Shown here in pieces: positions 63,641 through 64,000 of a stretch of DNA of 64,000 nt. The notes under the pieces are model-generated. The model saw nothing but the letters and a program-made list of their open reading frames with translations, was not told where the DNA came from and searched no databases. The DNA comes from an uncultured Oscillospiraceae bacterium. Its GTDB lineage: Bacteria > Bacillota > Clostridia > Oscillospirales > Ruminococcaceae. The first letter of the stretch is position 1. Each line of letters opens with the position of its first letter. The stretch spans positions 1 through 64,000 of the forward strand of contig CAJFOX010000011.1 of assembly GCA_904397845.1 (NCBI GenBank). The letters are read 5' to 3'. The position numbers and the translations under genes are program-made.

Positions 63641-64000
63641 ATATTTGTAGAACCAAAATAAAGTAAAACGGCAGTTACCCTGCAGGAAACAGGCCAAACG
63701 GCTCTCGCCGCTATTGAAAAAGCCGGCTCACCGTCCCAGGTCGCCGCAGATGGCCGCTTCCTTTCCTTTCTCTTAAACAATAGTATTTGGAAAACTCCAT
63801 CCTCCCCAGCATGGCTAAAGTACAGATGTAATGAAAAGGCAAAATTTATTTTTCCAGCTTCCGGTCTGCAACAATGACCTTAGGTCCGTTTCCCTTTTCC
63901 AAAGATAGAGGCGACTCTTTGCGTATTTGCAGCAAGCGGCGTCAGAACACCCGTATTTTCTATGGCTTTGTGAGCTTGGTGGAAAACCGCCGAAACAAAG
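63641..64000. other. End region without a confident gene
   Basis: No frame is convincing. On the minus strand a frame ending at 63846 reads SLEKGNGPKVIVADRKLEK at its C-terminus and is open from 63936, with another protein-like frame just upstream of it (HKAIENTGVLTPLAANTQRV). This could be the end of a gene entering from beyond 64000, possibly frameshifted. A plus-strand frame near 63666-63830 also looks protein-like. I cannot identify either. Confidence 0.35.

Overview
The window looks like chromosome of an anaerobic, endospore-forming member of the Clostridia, most likely an Oscillospiraceae-type lineage. Support comes from sporulation genes (yqfC, yqfD, ylbJ, spoIVB, yunB), oxygen-sensitive enzymes (pyruvate formate-lyase, two ferredoxin-dependent 2-oxoacid oxidoreductases), a sodium-pumping decarboxylase, GatCAB, strong AGGAGG ribosome sites and TTGACA/TATAAT promoters. 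No phage, plasmid, IS element or CRISPR array was seen; one decayed gene is present.

Layout. 0-3.6 kb: tRNA-Ser(GGA), an HD-domain protein, yqfC-yqfD and ylbJ. 3.6-6.7 kb: a small Cys protein and a large secreted amidase. 6.65-7.1 kb: a decayed ABC-F gene among hairpins. 7.2-12 kb: uvrB-uvrA. 12-14 kb: a HAD phosphatase, a 52-aa protein and a folate transporter component behind a THF riboswitch. 14-18.9 kb: mntP-iorA-iorB-paaK-ACT, for aryl 2-oxoacid fermentation. 19-21 kb: a DUF5685 gene, a J-domain protein and a membrane protein. 21.2-24.4 kb: pflB-pflA behind a ZTP (pfl) riboswitch. 24.5-26.8 kb: apbE with a small membrane protein, divergent from a lipoprotein that looks highly expressed. 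27-30.5 kb: a four-subunit oxaloacetate/methylmalonyl-CoA-type decarboxylase. 30.9-36.4 kb: secD-secF, purB, spoIVB. 36.6-40.1 kb: a P-loop ATPase with a four-subunit 2-oxoacid:ferredoxin oxidoreductase. 40.2-43 kb: an ECF sigma / anti-sigma / membrane-protein operon. 43.1-44 kb: a TPP riboswitch and thiT. 44-49.5 kb: a thioesterase, a ClpC-type unfoldase, small proteins and malic enzyme. 49.6-54.9 kb: ligA-gatC-gatA-gatB. 55.3-58.7 kb: yunB, then a vanW-dltA-dltC-like cassette. 58.8-63.5 kb: a membrane-anchored XRE regulator, gph, then a T-box leader before a cupin regulator and an acyl-CoA synthetase.

How it fits together. Most metabolic genes serve anaerobic carbon flow at the 2-oxoacid / acyl-CoA level (Pfl, Ior plus an aryl-CoA ligase, Kor/Vor, malic enzyme, OAD, a second acyl-CoA synthetase). 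Cofactor and amino-acid supply is read by four leader RNAs: THF for folT, ZTP for pfl, TPP for thiT, and a T-box for the acyl-CoA synthetase pair. The points most worth a second look are the three-gene VanW/DltA/carrier cassette without dltB or dltD, the T-box on non-tRNA-synthetase genes, the lipoprotein mRNA with a 5'-terminal hairpin next to apbE, the unassigned leader before the Kor operon, and the ABC-F remnant.
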